Source of the DNA: an uncultured Collinsella sp.
GTDB taxonomy: Bacteria > Actinomycetota > Coriobacteriia > Coriobacteriales > Coriobacteriaceae
Length of the DNA stretch: 44,595 nucleotides
Direction of reading: 5' to 3'
NCBI GenBank assembly: GCA_902493125.1
Contig: CABUOF010000006.1
Span: 1-44,595 of the forward strand
Part shown: piece after piece, positions 32,106-41,220 of the stretch
Position numbering within the stretch: the first letter of the stretch is position 1
Layout: each line of letters opens with the position of its first letter
Position numbers and translations under genes: made by a program
The notes under the pieces: model-generated
What the model was told of the DNA's origin: nothing
The model's database searches: none
What the model saw: only the letters and a program-made list of their open reading frames with translations

Positions 32106-33088
32106 CGGGACTCCTTTCGGTCGCGCGGGCGCTGCTCGCGCACGTCATCATAAGCTTCATATGCCTCGACGATACGACCCACCAGGGCATGGCGCACCAC
32201 GTCGGCACGCTCGAGGTGAGAAAATGCGACATCGTCGACACGCCCCAAAATCTGCTCAACGTCAGCAAGACCGCCACGACGACCCACCAGGTCGCGCTGG
32301 CTCAGGTCGCCGGTAATCACGAACTTGGAGTTGAACCCAAGGCGTGTCAGGAACATCTTCATCTGCTCGGGCGTGGTATTTTGCGCCTCGTCGAGCACCA
32401 CGAAGGCATCACTCAGCGTGCGGCCGCGCATGTAGGCAAGCGGGGCGATCTCGATCACGCCACGCTCCATAAGCTCATCGGTGCGCTCGCGATCCATCAT
32501 GTCAAAAAGGGCGTCGTAGAGCGGACGCATGTAGGGGTCGATCTTTTCCTCAAGGGTACCGGGCAAAAAGCCCAGATTCTCCCCCGCCTCGACAACCGGA
32601 CGCGTCAAGATCAAACGGCCCACCTCGTGACGCTTGAGCGCGGCAACGGCGAGCGCCATGGCCAGATAGGTCTTACCGGTACCGGCTGGACCCAAGCCAA
32701 AGGTGATGGTATGCGAGCGAATGGCATCCACGTAGCGCTTTTGCCCGAGCGTCTTGGGACGAATGACGCGGCCGCGATACGAAAGCAGCACGTCATCGCG
32801 AAGCGACGTAGCCTCGTGCTCACCGTCGCGCAAGACGGCCAGGCAGCGAGAGACATCGTCGGCAGACAGCGTGCGCCCGGCGGCCGCCTCGCGAAAAGCA
32901 TGTTCGAAAAAACGCGCCACGAGTTCGACCTCATCCGGGTCACCGCTCACGGCGATGCTATCGCCACGGGCGACCACACGGGCGCGAACCAAGCTCTCAA
33001 GCGCACGAAGGACGCCGTCGCCGGCGCCCAAAACGCACGAGGGATCAATTCCCTCGGGAACGGTAAGTCTAATCTTCGAGGCTTCCAT
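32102..33088 (-). CDS. phoH: PhoH-like ATPase
   Basis: The 328-residue protein has the PhoH/PhoL NTPase domain: GLGPAGTGKTYLAMALAV (Walker A, about 137-154), VVEAGENLGFLPGTLEEKIDPYMRP, and VLDEAQNTTPEQMKMFLTRLG (Walker B region). An N-terminal KH-like part precedes it. The frame is open for 35 more codons, but ATG 33088 has AGGGAGG in front. The family is linked to RNA metabolism through its constant company with ybeY; the exact activity is not settled. Its 5' end overlaps the mtaB 3' end by 20 bases. Confidence 0.92.
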   Translation of the reverse strand: MEASKIRLTVPEGIDPSCVLGAGDGVLRALESLVRARVVARGDSIAVSGDPDEVELVARFFEHAFREAAAGRTLSADDVSRCLAVLRDGEHEATSLRDDVLLSYRGRVIRPKTLGQKRYVDAIRSHTITFGLGPAGTGKTYLAMALAVAALKRHEVGRLILTRPVVEAGENLGFLPGTLEEKIDPYMRPLYDALFDMMDRERTDELMERGVIEIAPLAYMRGRTLSDAFVVLDEAQNTTPEQMKMFLTRLGFNSKFVITGDLSQRDLVGRRGGLADVEQILGRVDDVAFSHLERADVVRHALVGRIVEAYEAYDDVREQRPRDRKESR

Positions 33089-34361
33089 GAACCTCCCTGC
33101 GCGCATGGACCAAGCCGGAATCATCGACTCCGATGATAGCAACATCGAGCAGGCACGGGGCTGTAAGTCCACAGGTATCGTCAAGACGGGCATGATGGAA
33201 CGAACCGAGCGTCAGGTTGTCGCCGTACTCGAGGACGGCACGCTCGACGGTGCCCACGCGACGACGAGCGTCGGCAATGGTGAGTTCCTGCGCCGCGGCT
33301 CGCATACGACGGCTGCGCTCGGCCATAACCTCGGGCGGCACCTGGTCGGGCATATCGGCAGCAAGGGTACCGGGACGCTTGCTATAGCGGAACACGTGCA
33401 TACGCGAGAAACCCACACGACGGCACAGCGCCAGCGACTCCTCGAACTCCTCGTCCGTCTCACCAGGAAAACCGACGATGACATCGCACGAAAGAGACGC
33501 CTGGGGCAAGTTGGCGCGAATCATACGCACCGTGTCCTCAAAGGTCTCGGCGCTATAGGGACGGCCCATGCGATGCAGAGTCGCCGTGCAGCCGGACTGC
33601 ACGGGCAGGTGCAAAAACGGGGCGATACGCTGCGGATAGCGCGCCATAACCTTAAGCAGGCGCTCAGAGATATCCATGGGCTCGACCGAGGAAATGCGCA
33701 CATGCGGAATAGACGTGCGCTCCATGATGGCCTCGAGCAGCTCATCGATTTCGACATGCTCGTCGGTCGCGCTCTTGCCATCGTAGGCACCCAGGTTCAC
33801 ACCGGTCAGCACCACCTCGGGCACGCCGGCCTCCTGGGCCTCGCGAACTTGCTCGAGCACGGACTCGACGGGCACGGAGCGCTCGGGGCCGCGTGCCTTC
33901 CACACAATGCAATAGGTGCAGCGATGGTTGCAGCCGTCCTGGATCTTCACGCCCAGCCGCGAACGACCGAGCGCATCGACCACGTCGCCATCGCTGCAGG
34001 CGGGAACGCTATCGGACTCAACACCCAGCACCTCGCAGACACGTTCGGCGACATCGATCTTGGACGGCTCGGCGATCACGCGATCCGAAAGCTCCAACAG
34101 CTCCTCGGGATGCAAATTGACCACGCATCCGGTCACGACCACATAGGGCTCGTTTGGATGGGCCAGCGCATGACGGACGGCCTTACGGGTCTTGGCCTCG
34201 GCCTCGCCCGTAACGGCACAAGTGTTAATGACGATCAGATCGGCATCCTGAGGCTCCACAATAGCAAAGCCCAGGCGCATAAGATCGGCAGTGATACGGT
34301 CAGACTCAACCCGGTTGACGCGGCAGCCGAGGTTGACGACGGAAATATGGGGTGCGAGCAC
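33069..34361 (-). CDS. mtaB: tRNA t6A37 methylthiotransferase MtaB
   Basis: The 430-residue radical-SAM methylthiotransferase opens with ISVVNLGCRVNRVESDRI, where the NxxES spacing and LGCRVN form are typical of MtaB rather than MiaB. The cluster motif is CNHRCTYC in IQDGCNHRCTYCIVWKARG, and a TRAM-like end follows. It converts t6A to ms2t6A at position 37 of tRNA reading ANN codons. The start is GTG 34361, with AGGAG five bases upstream. It follows dnaJ after 9 bases. Confidence 0.9.
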   Translation of the reverse strand: MLAPHISVVNLGCRVNRVESDRITADLMRLGFAIVEPQDADLIVINTCAVTGEAEAKTRKAVRHALAHPNEPYVVVTGCVVNLHPEELLELSDRVIAEPSKIDVAERVCEVLGVESDSVPACSDGDVVDALGRSRLGVKIQDGCNHRCTYCIVWKARGPERSVPVESVLEQVREAQEAGVPEVVLTGVNLGAYDGKSATDEHVEIDELLEAIMERTSIPHVRISSVEPMDISERLLKVMARYPQRIAPFLHLPVQSGCTATLHRMGRPYSAETFEDTVRMIRANLPQASLSCDVIVGFPGETDEEFEESLALCRRVGFSRMHVFRYSKRPGTLAADMPDQVPPEVMAERSRRMRAAAQELTIADARRRVGTVERAVLEYGDNLTLGSFHHARLDDTCGLTAPCLLDVAIIGVDDSGLVHARREVHGSLED

Positions 34362-34370
34362 GCGGGCTCC

Positions 34371-35519
34371 TTAATCGAGGATATCGTCGAGGGCACTCTT
34401 GATACGGTCGGTCACCGACTTCTTACCGGAAGCGACGTCATCGCCCATCTCATCGGCAAAAGCACGGAGCAGCTCGTGTTGCTTATTGGAAAGATTGGTG
34501 GGAACGACCACGCGCAGTTGCACGATCAGGCGACCACGCGAACCGCCACCGCCAATGCGCGGCATGCCGTAATTATTGACGCTCACGGTGTCGCCGTACT
34601 GTGTACCAGCAGGGACCGTCACCTTGACGACCTCATCGGGCATAATGCCCTCGACCTCGATCTCGCAGCCGAGCGCTGCCTGCGCAATCGAAATATCGCT
34701 CACGAGGTACAGGTCGTCACCGTTGCGCTTAAAACGCTCGTGGTCGGCGACGCGCACGTTGACAATCAGGTCGCCCGAAGGCTCGCCGCGAAGGCCGGCC
34801 TCGCCAAAGCCGCTCACACGCAGCTGGCGACCGGTCGAAACGCCGGCGGGAATATCGATGTCGATCTTTTCATGCGAAGGCGTGCGGCCCTGACCGTCGC
34901 AGGTCTCGCAGGGATGGTCGATGACCGTGCCCTCGCCATGGCAGTCGGGGCAAGGCGAAGAGGACTGAACCTGGCCCAGGAACGAACGCTGAACCGTCGT
35001 GACATAGCCCGTGCCGTGGCAGCGGCCGCACTGCTTTTCCTGTGCGCCCTCTGCCCTACCGGTGCCGTTGCAGTCCTCGCAAGGAGCAAGGCGGTCATAG
35101 CTGATCGTCTTTTTGCAGCCGAGCGCCGCCTCCTCGAGCGTCACCGAAAGCGAGATGGCCATATCACGTCCGCGACGACGCTCACGACGGCTGCGGGCGC
35201 CACCGCCGGCACCGCCGCCAAAGAACGACGAGAACAAGTCGTCCATGCCCATGCCACCAAAGATATCGTTGATATCGACGTAGCCCGAACCACCAGGGCC
35301 GTCGGCAGTGCCGTAACGGTCGTAGTTAGCACGCTTCTGCTCATCGGAAAGAACGGAATAGGCCTCGTTGAGCTCCTTGAACTTGGCCTCGGCCTCGGGG
35401 TCGTCCGAAACATCCGGATGTACGGTACGGGCCTTCTTTAGAAACGCACGCTTAATCGTCCGCGCGTCGGCATCCCTGTCGACGCCAAGCACCTCGTAGT
35501 AATCCCTATTTTCCGACAC
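34371..35519 (-). CDS. dnaJ: Chaperone protein DnaJ
   Basis: The 382-residue type I DnaJ has the J domain (RDYYEVLGV, HPD at 34-36), a short G/F region with DINDIFGGMGMDDLF, four zinc-binding CxxCxGxG repeats (CEDCNGTG, CGRCHGTG, CPDCHGEG, CETCDGQG) and complete C-terminal substrate domains. It stimulates DnaK ATPase and holds unfolded clients. dnaK and grpE are not in the window. The start is GTG 35519, with GGAAGGA upstream. A promoter-like sequence precedes it, and the paralogous membrane dnaJ lies immediately upstream. Confidence 0.95.
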   Translation of the reverse strand: MSENRDYYEVLGVDRDADARTIKRAFLKKARTVHPDVSDDPEAEAKFKELNEAYSVLSDEQKRANYDRYGTADGPGGSGYVDINDIFGGMGMDDLFSSFFGGGAGGGARSRRERRRGRDMAISLSVTLEEAALGCKKTISYDRLAPCEDCNGTGRAEGAQEKQCGRCHGTGYVTTVQRSFLGQVQSSSPCPDCHGEGTVIDHPCETCDGQGRTPSHEKIDIDIPAGVSTGRQLRVSGFGEAGLRGEPSGDLIVNVRVADHERFKRNGDDLYLVSDISIAQAALGCEIEVEGIMPDEVVKVTVPAGTQYGDTVSVNNYGMPRIGGGGSRGRLIVQLRVVVPTNLSNKQHELLRAFADEMGDDVASGKKSVTDRIKSALDDILD

Positions 35520-35540
35520 AACCGAATCCTTCCGACTTTC

Positions 35541-35569
35541 ATTATTGTCACAGTGCGTCCTATACCCAA
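35541..35569 (-). promoter_or_regulatory. Possible promoter of dnaJ
   Basis: On the minus strand TTGGGT (35564-35569) and AATAAT (35541-35546) are 17 bases apart, 21 bases before the GTG start. No CIRCE or HAIR operator is visible nearby. Confidence 0.35.
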
Positions 35570-35600
35570 GCAGGGCCGACCGCAAACAGAGGGTTTGATG

Positions 35601-36704
35601 TTATTGCATTTGGTACGGCGAAAGCATGGCCCGTTGCGAGCAGCTCGCGAACCAAACCGACACGAGCGCGAACATGAAGCCGTTGGCAAAACCGTTGGCA
35701 AACTGCATCGCGCCGCGCTTCCACCACAGCAGGCTGCGATGAAGCACGCCGTCCGAAAGCACCATGAACAGGCCCATGGCAAACGGAATAAAGCACATCA
35801 CGGCAAAGGCCGAGAACACGCCCGAGATGGCCGAGAGTACCAAAAACGGCGCCACGATGCCCATCAGGTAAAAACCGGTACGAGCTTTGCCTTCCAAGCG
35901 CTCGGCCTCAACATGGGCGCGGCCGACCAGATCGCCGCCCGCGGCACCGTTGGTGCCAGCATGACCCATGCCGCCAATGCGGACCTCGTCGCCATCGTGC
36001 GTGCCGGCAGGAAACTCAATCGTCTGCTCGGAGGTTACACGAGTACGACCGCTGCCGCCGCAATCAGGGCAGGGGTCGGCCACGACCTTACCGGAACCGC
36101 CGCACTCGGGGCAGACCGACTGGAACGTGCCCGCACCAAACAGGAAGGACAGGTCGACGTCGATGTGGCCGCGGCCACCGCAGCTCGGGCAGGTATGGGC
36201 ATGCTCAGACGAAACGGAGCCCGAACCGCCGCAGTTGTTACAGGTATCGAAGCGCGTGTAGCGGACGGTCTTGCGGGCACCGCCCTTGGCCTCCTTGGCG
36301 TCGAGTTTGATATCGACGACCACGTTGGCGCCGTTCTCGGGATTGTAGGCAGCCTGCCCGCGACGCGGCTGGCCCCAGGCGCCACCAAAGGGAAAACCGC
36401 CCTCAAAGGGATTGCCATAGCCCGCGCTGCCGGCGTAGCCGCCGCCATAGGGCGAAGCCGTAGGAGCGCCGGCGAAGGGGTTGCCCGAACGCATGGCGTC
36501 GTAGCGCGAACGCTTCTGCTCGTCCGAAAGCACGGCGTAGGCCTCGGAAACCTCTTTAAACTTTTCCTCGGCATCCGGCTCTTTGTTGACGTCCGGATGG
36601 AGCTTGCGGGCCTTTTGCTGAAAGGCCTTTTGAATATCACGTGAGGTGGCGTCCTTGGAGACACCCAGAATCTCGTAGTAATCTTTTTCGTTCATCGTCG
36701 CCAT
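35601..36704 (-). CDS. Membrane-anchored DnaJ-like protein (J domain, zinc finger, C-terminal helices)
   Basis: The 367-residue paralog starts with a normal J domain (KDYYEILGV, HPD at 36-38), a Gly/Tyr/Phe-rich linker (about 73-115) and four zinc repeats (CNNCGGSG, CPSCGGRG, CPECGGSG, CPDCGGSG; about 155-222). It then departs from the family. Only a short stub of the substrate domain remains (EFPAGTHDGDEVRIGGMG), replaced by about 90 residues with two to three membrane helices (GFYLMGIVAPFLVLSAI, FAVMCFIPFAMGLFMVL, FANGFMFALVSVWF). I infer recruitment of DnaK to the membrane. ATG 36704 has AGGAGGT upstream. It is upstream of dnaJ with an 81-base gap. Confidence 0.85.
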   Translation of the reverse strand: MATMNEKDYYEILGVSKDATSRDIQKAFQQKARKLHPDVNKEPDAEEKFKEVSEAYAVLSDEQKRSRYDAMRSGNPFAGAPTASPYGGGYAGSAGYGNPFEGGFPFGGAWGQPRRGQAAYNPENGANVVVDIKLDAKEAKGGARKTVRYTRFDTCNNCGGSGSVSSEHAHTCPSCGGRGHIDVDLSFLFGAGTFQSVCPECGGSGKVVADPCPDCGGSGRTRVTSEQTIEFPAGTHDGDEVRIGGMGHAGTNGAAGGDLVGRAHVEAERLEGKARTGFYLMGIVAPFLVLSAISGVFSAFAVMCFIPFAMGLFMVLSDGVLHRSLLWWKRGAMQFANGFANGFMFALVSVWFASCSQRAMLSPYQMQ

Positions 36705-36762
36705 GCGCGGCAACCTCCTGCTCACAGCAGCGTATATATTTCGGTAATTCTACCCGAGCGAC

Positions 36763-37995
36763 CTAAGCTAGATCCCAAAACAGCTCGAACAGAACATTTC
36801 CATCGAGCCAGCCCAGGTGTGTCGGCGCTAAACGAGCTCGAACATGGCCCGCGATGACATCTGCCGAAGTGAAGGGTCCCTCATGGACTCCGAGCGTCTC
36901 GGGCACCCAAGTGGCAAGACCCAATTCGAGCGCGCGATCGCAGGCAGCTGCCAGCTCATCGGCCGGGACGGCACGAGCCGCGCGAACCAACAGGTCGGAC
37001 GCGACACCGCGCGTCATACGACAAGCGAGCATCAGGTCTTCAGCCGCAGCCTCACGCTGCGACAGATATTCGGCCTCGAACGCCGTCGCGTCATCGTCAC
37101 GTTGCACCAGACGCACACGGTACGCATCACCTCGAGAAGACACGCCGGGGAACAAACCTGCAAGACAGTCGAAATCCTCGGCGTCGAGCATGCCCGCGGC
37201 AGAGCGACCCAGACCCAGGTAACCCCGTCCGGTCCAGTAGGCAATGTTATGGGCACACTCATGGCCGTCGAGCGCATAGCTTGCCACCTCATAGGGGTGA
37301 TAGCCGGCCGCACCCAGGAGCTCGCGTGCCACATCCATGCAGGCGGCCTGAAAATCCTCGTCGGGCTCGACCGACTCGTCGCGGCACGCCATGCGATAAA
37401 GGGGAGTCCCCTCCTCAAGCGTGAGCGGGTAGACCGACACATGATGCGGAGCCGCCACCAGCACGCCATCGAGCGTGCGCCTCCAACTCGCTGCGGTCTG
37501 CCCGGGAAGTCCGCACATAAGGTCGCACGACACGTCAAGCCCAGCGTTCTTGACCGTCGCGATGGCGGCGAGCGCCCGATCGGCATCGTGAATACGGCCG
37601 ATGGCGGTAAGTTCGGTGTTATCGAGCGTTTGCACGCCCAGAGAGACGCGTGTGACACCAACCTTGGCAAGCGCAGTGGCAAGCTCGGCGGTCAGCGACT
37701 CGGGATTGGCCTCGCAGGTAAACTCAACGGGGGCGCACCACGCACGAATACGCCGCGCCAGCTCCACCAGGCGCTCCCCCGCCAGCGACGGCGTACCGCC
37801 GCCAACATAGACGGTGCGGATATGGTCAAGGGCCCCAGCCTTGCCAAAAGCATCGAGACGCGCGAACAACTGCTCAAAATAGAAATCGAGCGCAGCGCTC
37901 AGGTCGCACGGAGCAAAACTGCGTGAGTCAAAGTCGCAGTACCGGCACTTTTGGGCGCAAAACGGCACGTGCGCATACAGCGCGGTAACGGCCAC
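36763..37995 (-). CDS. hemW: Heme chaperone HemW (coproporphyrinogen III oxidase-like radical SAM)
   Basis: The 410-residue radical-SAM protein opens with LYAHVPFCAQKCRYCDF, the CxxxCxxC motif without the extra residues specific to the true oxidase HemN, and has VYVGGGTPSLAGERL and GVQTLDNTELTAIGRIHDADRA, which are HemW-like. HemW binds heme and delivers it to respiratory enzymes. The start is GTG 37995, with GGAGG upstream; it begins two bases after the dusB stop codon. lepA-hemW proximity is a common arrangement and holds here. Confidence 0.9.
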   Translation of the reverse strand: MAVTALYAHVPFCAQKCRYCDFDSRSFAPCDLSAALDFYFEQLFARLDAFGKAGALDHIRTVYVGGGTPSLAGERLVELARRIRAWCAPVEFTCEANPESLTAELATALAKVGVTRVSLGVQTLDNTELTAIGRIHDADRALAAIATVKNAGLDVSCDLMCGLPGQTAASWRRTLDGVLVAAPHHVSVYPLTLEEGTPLYRMACRDESVEPDEDFQAACMDVARELLGAAGYHPYEVASYALDGHECAHNIAYWTGRGYLGLGRSAAGMLDAEDFDCLAGLFPGVSSRGDAYRVRLVQRDDDATAFEAEYLSQREAAAEDLMLACRMTRGVASDLLVRAARAVPADELAAACDRALELGLATWVPETLGVHEGPFTSADVIAGHVRARLAPTHLGWLDGNVLFELFWDLA

Positions 37996-37997
37996 CC

Positions 37998-39041
37998 TTA
38001 AGCCTCCAACGGATGTGGAGGCACCGATTCGCCGGCGGCAAGCGCGGCCTCGCAGGCCACCACGTCGCACTCGATATCATCGACCAGCGCCATAAACTCC
38101 TCGTACGTGGAGCAGCGCACCACCCGAGCGCGCCAAGCGGCAGCATGAGGCATGCCCTTTAAGTACCAGCTTGCATACGTACGGGCGCGCGACATAAGCG
38201 GCAGAAGCTCGTGCGTCAACGTCAGGTGCTCACGCAAAGCCTCCAGGCGCTCGACCGAGGAGCGAGAAGGAACCGGCGTGCCATCGAGTGCAAGGGCTCG
38301 GGCATCGCCGAACACCCACGGATTGCCGTAGATTCCGCGCGCGATAAACACCGCGCTGGCACCCGAGCCGTGCAGATGCTCAGCAGCGTCCTCGGCCGAG
38401 AACACATCGCCCGAGCCAATCACGGGAATCTCGACGGCGTCGGCAACCTCATCGACGACAGACCAATCGGCCTGGCCCGTATAAAGTTGCGTGGCACAAC
38501 GACCGTGCACGGCAACTGCAGAGGCGCCCGCCCCTTCGAGCATCTGGGCAAACGTTGCGGCGTTGCGGTCCTCGGCATAAAAACCCTTGCGGATCTTCAC
38601 GGTCACGGGAACATGCGCCGCGCCCACCGCTGCCTCAACAATCTTCTCGGCCAGGTCGGGCGTGCGCATGAGCGCCGAGCCCTCGCCCTTGGTTACGACC
38701 TTGCGAGCCGGACAGGCCATATTGATATCGATGAGCGACAGACGATCGCCCACGCGTTCCTCGACGGCAGCGACGGCACTCGCAAACTGATCGGGCTTAG
38801 AACCAAAGAGCTGCACGCAAATCTGCTGCTCCTCGACAGCCGGCAACACCAGGCGCCACGTCTTGTTGCTGGCATAGGCAAGGCCCGCCACGCTCACCAT
38901 CTCGCTATAGGCAAGATGGGCACCGCGACGGCGACACATGATGCGATAGGCGGGGTCGGTTACGCCCGCCATGGGAGCCATAAGGAACGGCTGCTCGGCA
39001 TAGGCGCCCAGCAGCCGCTTGCTGAATTCAGAAAGCGCCAT
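37998..39041 (-). CDS. dusB: tRNA-dihydrouridine synthase (DusB type)
   Basis: The 347-residue flavoenzyme reduces uridines in the tRNA D-loop. It has FLMAPMAGVTDPAYR (FMN-binding N terminus), INMACPARKVVTKGEGSALM (catalytic Cys), VTVKIRKGF and AVHGRCATQLYTGQADW, and GSGDVFSAEDAAEHL. Specificity for a particular uridine is assumed from the DusB-like spacing. It lies 4 bases after lepA and 2 before hemW. Confidence 0.9.
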   Translation of the reverse strand: MALSEFSKRLLGAYAEQPFLMAPMAGVTDPAYRIMCRRRGAHLAYSEMVSVAGLAYASNKTWRLVLPAVEEQQICVQLFGSKPDQFASAVAAVEERVGDRLSLIDINMACPARKVVTKGEGSALMRTPDLAEKIVEAAVGAAHVPVTVKIRKGFYAEDRNAATFAQMLEGAGASAVAVHGRCATQLYTGQADWSVVDEVADAVEIPVIGSGDVFSAEDAAEHLHGSGASAVFIARGIYGNPWVFGDARALALDGTPVPSRSSVERLEALREHLTLTHELLPLMSRARTYASWYLKGMPHAAAWRARVVRCSTYEEFMALVDDIECDVVACEAALAAGESVPPHPLEA

Positions 39042-39045
39042 GGAC

Positions 39046-40857
39046 CTACTCGTCCACCTTGAGAATCGCCATAAAGGCCTCCTGCGGAACCTCGACCGAG
39101 CCGATGGCCTTCATGCGCTTCTTGCCCTCTTTTTGCTTCTCGAGCAGCTTGCGCTTTCGCGAGATATCGCCGCCGTAACACTTGGCCAGCACGTCCTTAC
39201 GACGTGCCTTAACGGTGGAGCGGGCGATGATCTTGTTGCCGATGGCGCCCTGGATAGGCACCTCGAACAGCTGTCGCGGGATGATCTCCTTGAGCTTGTC
39301 GCACAGGCCGCGGGCCAGGCCATAAGCCTTATCCTTGTGCACGATAAACGACAGCGCGTCCACCTCGTCGCCCGAAAGCAGGATGTCGAGCTTGACGAGC
39401 TCGGAGGGGCGATATTCGTTGAACTCGTAGTCGAGCGAGGCGTAACCCTTGGTGCGGCTCTTGAGCTGATCGAAGAAGTCCAAGATGAGCTCGGCGAGCG
39501 GCATATCAAAGCGCATCTCAACCGATTTGCTCGTCAGGTGGATCATATCGGTCGTCACGCCGCGGTGCTCGATGGCGAGCTGCATGACGGCACCCGTATA
39601 CTCGGGCGGACAGATGATCTTAGCCTTGAGGTACGGCTCCTCAATGCGCTCGATACGTGTGGCCTCGGGCAGGTCCTGCGGGCTGCGGACATCGATCATC
39701 TCGCCATCGGTCTTGTACACGTGATAGTCGACCGAAGGACTCGTGGCAATGAGGTCCAGATTGAACTCGCGCTCCAAGCGTTCCTTGACGACTTCCATGT
39801 GCAGCAGACCCAGGAAGCCCACGCGGAAGCCAAAGCCGAGCGCCACCGAGGTCTCGGGCTCCCACACCAACGACGGGTCGTTGACGTGCAGCTTATCGAG
39901 CGCGTCACGCAGGTTCTCGTAGTCCTTGTTATCGATCGGGAACAGGCCCGTATAGACCATGGGCTTGGCCTCGCGGTAACCGGGAAGCGGCTCGGGGCAG
40001 GGATTCGACGCCCACGTGAGGGTATCGCCCACGCGAACGGCCTCGGGGTCCTTCAAACCCGTGACCACATATCCAACCTCGCCGACGGTCAGAGCATCGA
40101 CCGGCATCTCGGCAGGGCGCTTGACGCCCACGCCGTCGACCAGGAAGTCGCCCTTGGCCTGCATCATACGCAGGGTATCGCCCTTTTTGATGGAACCGTC
40201 AAAGACGCGCACCGTGGCGACGACGCCGCGGTACTCATCGAAGTACGAATCCAGAATAAGCGCCTTGAGAGGGCCATTTGCATCGCCCTTGGGAGGCGAG
40301 ATCAAAAAGACGATGGACTCCAGCAGATCGTGGATGCCCTCGCCGGTCTTGCCCGACACGCACACGGCATCGTCGGCGGGAATGGCTAGATCGTCTTCGA
40401 TCTCGGTCTTAACCTCGTCGGGGTGCGCCGAGGGAAGGTCGATCTTGTTGATGGCCGGAACAATGTCCAAGTTGGCGTTCATGGCGAGCGTCGCGTTGGA
40501 AACGGTCTGTGCCTCGACGCCCTGAGTGGCGTCCACGACGAGCACCGCACCCTCGCAAGCGGCAAGCGAACGCGAGACCTCGTAGGTGAAGTCCACGTGG
40601 CCCGGCGTATCGATCAGGTTGAACTGATACGTCTCGCCGTCGTCGGCGTCATAGGACACGCGGACGGCATTGGACTTGATCGTGATGCCGCGCTCGCGCT
40701 CGATGTCCATGGTGTCGAGCAGCTGCGACTCCATGTCGCGCTCATCGACGGTATGGGTGAGCTCGAGGATGCGGTCACTGATCGTGGACTTGCCATGGTC
40801 GATATGCGCAACGATCGAGAAGTTACGGATGTGGGAAATGTCAATTGAAGTATTCAT
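39046..40857 (-). CDS. lepA: Elongation factor 4 (LepA)
   Basis: The 603-residue translation GTPase has P-loop AHIDHGKST, DTPGHVDF (G3), NKIDLP (G4) and the LepA-specific C-terminal domain (KAYGLARGLCDKLKEIIPRQLFEVPIQGAIG and a KRKLLEKQKEGKKRMK tail). It binds ribosomes and affects initiation and back-translocation. ATG 40857 gives the family start; no SD precedes it, and only 25 bases separate it from the upstream terminator's T run, so the mRNA may be leaderless. It heads lepA-dusB-hemW. Confidence 0.96.
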   Translation of the reverse strand: MNTSIDISHIRNFSIVAHIDHGKSTISDRILELTHTVDERDMESQLLDTMDIERERGITIKSNAVRVSYDADDGETYQFNLIDTPGHVDFTYEVSRSLAACEGAVLVVDATQGVEAQTVSNATLAMNANLDIVPAINKIDLPSAHPDEVKTEIEDDLAIPADDAVCVSGKTGEGIHDLLESIVFLISPPKGDANGPLKALILDSYFDEYRGVVATVRVFDGSIKKGDTLRMMQAKGDFLVDGVGVKRPAEMPVDALTVGEVGYVVTGLKDPEAVRVGDTLTWASNPCPEPLPGYREAKPMVYTGLFPIDNKDYENLRDALDKLHVNDPSLVWEPETSVALGFGFRVGFLGLLHMEVVKERLEREFNLDLIATSPSVDYHVYKTDGEMIDVRSPQDLPEATRIERIEEPYLKAKIICPPEYTGAVMQLAIEHRGVTTDMIHLTSKSVEMRFDMPLAELILDFFDQLKSRTKGYASLDYEFNEYRPSELVKLDILLSGDEVDALSFIVHKDKAYGLARGLCDKLKEIIPRQLFEVPIQGAIGNKIIARSTVKARRKDVLAKCYGGDISRKRKLLEKQKEGKKRMKAIGSVEVPQEAFMAILKVDE

Positions 40858-40864
40858 GCGGACT

Positions 40865-40870
40865 ATCTTA
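40865..40870 (-). promoter_or_regulatory. Possible -10 box of a leaderless lepA promoter
   Basis: TAAGAT on the minus strand lies seven bases before the lepA ATG, which would place the transcript start at or near the start codon. No good -35 box is seen. Confidence 0.3.
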
Positions 40871-40882
40871 CCCGAGCGGTAC

Positions 40883-40920
40883 AAAAAATGGAGCCTGTTC
40901 CATAAAACAGGCTCCATTTA
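40883..40920 (-). terminator. Strong terminator of rpsT
   Basis: On the minus strand AAATGGAGCCTGTT pairs perfectly over 14 bp with AACAGGCTCCATTT, extended into a run of six T. It lies between rpsT and lepA. Confidence 0.92.
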
Positions 40921-40953
40921 TGCGCGTAATCTGTGTGGTGTGAAATTTACAAC

Positions 40954-41220
40954 TTAAGCGTTGATGCTGTTCACGAGCTTGGCAAGACCGGACTTGCGGT
41001 TGGAAGCCTGGTTCTTGTGGATGACATGCTTAGCGGCAGCCATGTCGAGACGCTTGGTGACGGTCTTGAGGGCAGCCTGGGCCTTCTCGGCGTCGCCCTC
41101 GGCGACGGCGGACTGGACGTGCTTGGTCAGCGTCTTGAGCTCGGACTTGACAGCCTTGTTACGCATGCGAGCTGCCTCATTGGTGCGGATACGCTTCTTC
41201 TGAGACTTGATGTTTGCCAC
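40954..41220 (-). CDS. rpsT: 30S ribosomal protein S20
   Basis: The 88-residue basic protein matches S20: ANIKSQKKRIRTNEAARMRNKA at the N terminus and KNQASNRKSGLAKLVNSI at the C terminus. It binds 16S rRNA near the bottom of the body. The start is GTG 41220, with AAAGGAAC upstream; the ANIKSQKKR beginning is the family norm, so the open frame further upstream is not used. It is followed by its own terminator. Confidence 0.96.
   Translation of the reverse strand: MANIKSQKKRIRTNEAARMRNKAVKSELKTLTKHVQSAVAEGDAEKAQAALKTVTKRLDMAAAKHVIHKNQASNRKSGLAKLVNSINA

Noticed and set aside
32754..35441. Very long plus-strand open frame (about 895 codons) antisense to phoH, mtaB and dnaJ
   Set aside because: It crosses three well-recognised minus-strand genes and has no family resemblance. 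It arises from biased third codon positions. The same applies to long antisense frames at 12792-14600, 24031-25887, 26563-28845 and 42962-44398.
35520..35600. CIRCE or HAIR heat-shock operator before dnaJ
   Set aside because: Neither TTAGCACTC-N9-GAGTGCTAA nor CTTGAGT-N7-ACTCAAG is present in the gap.
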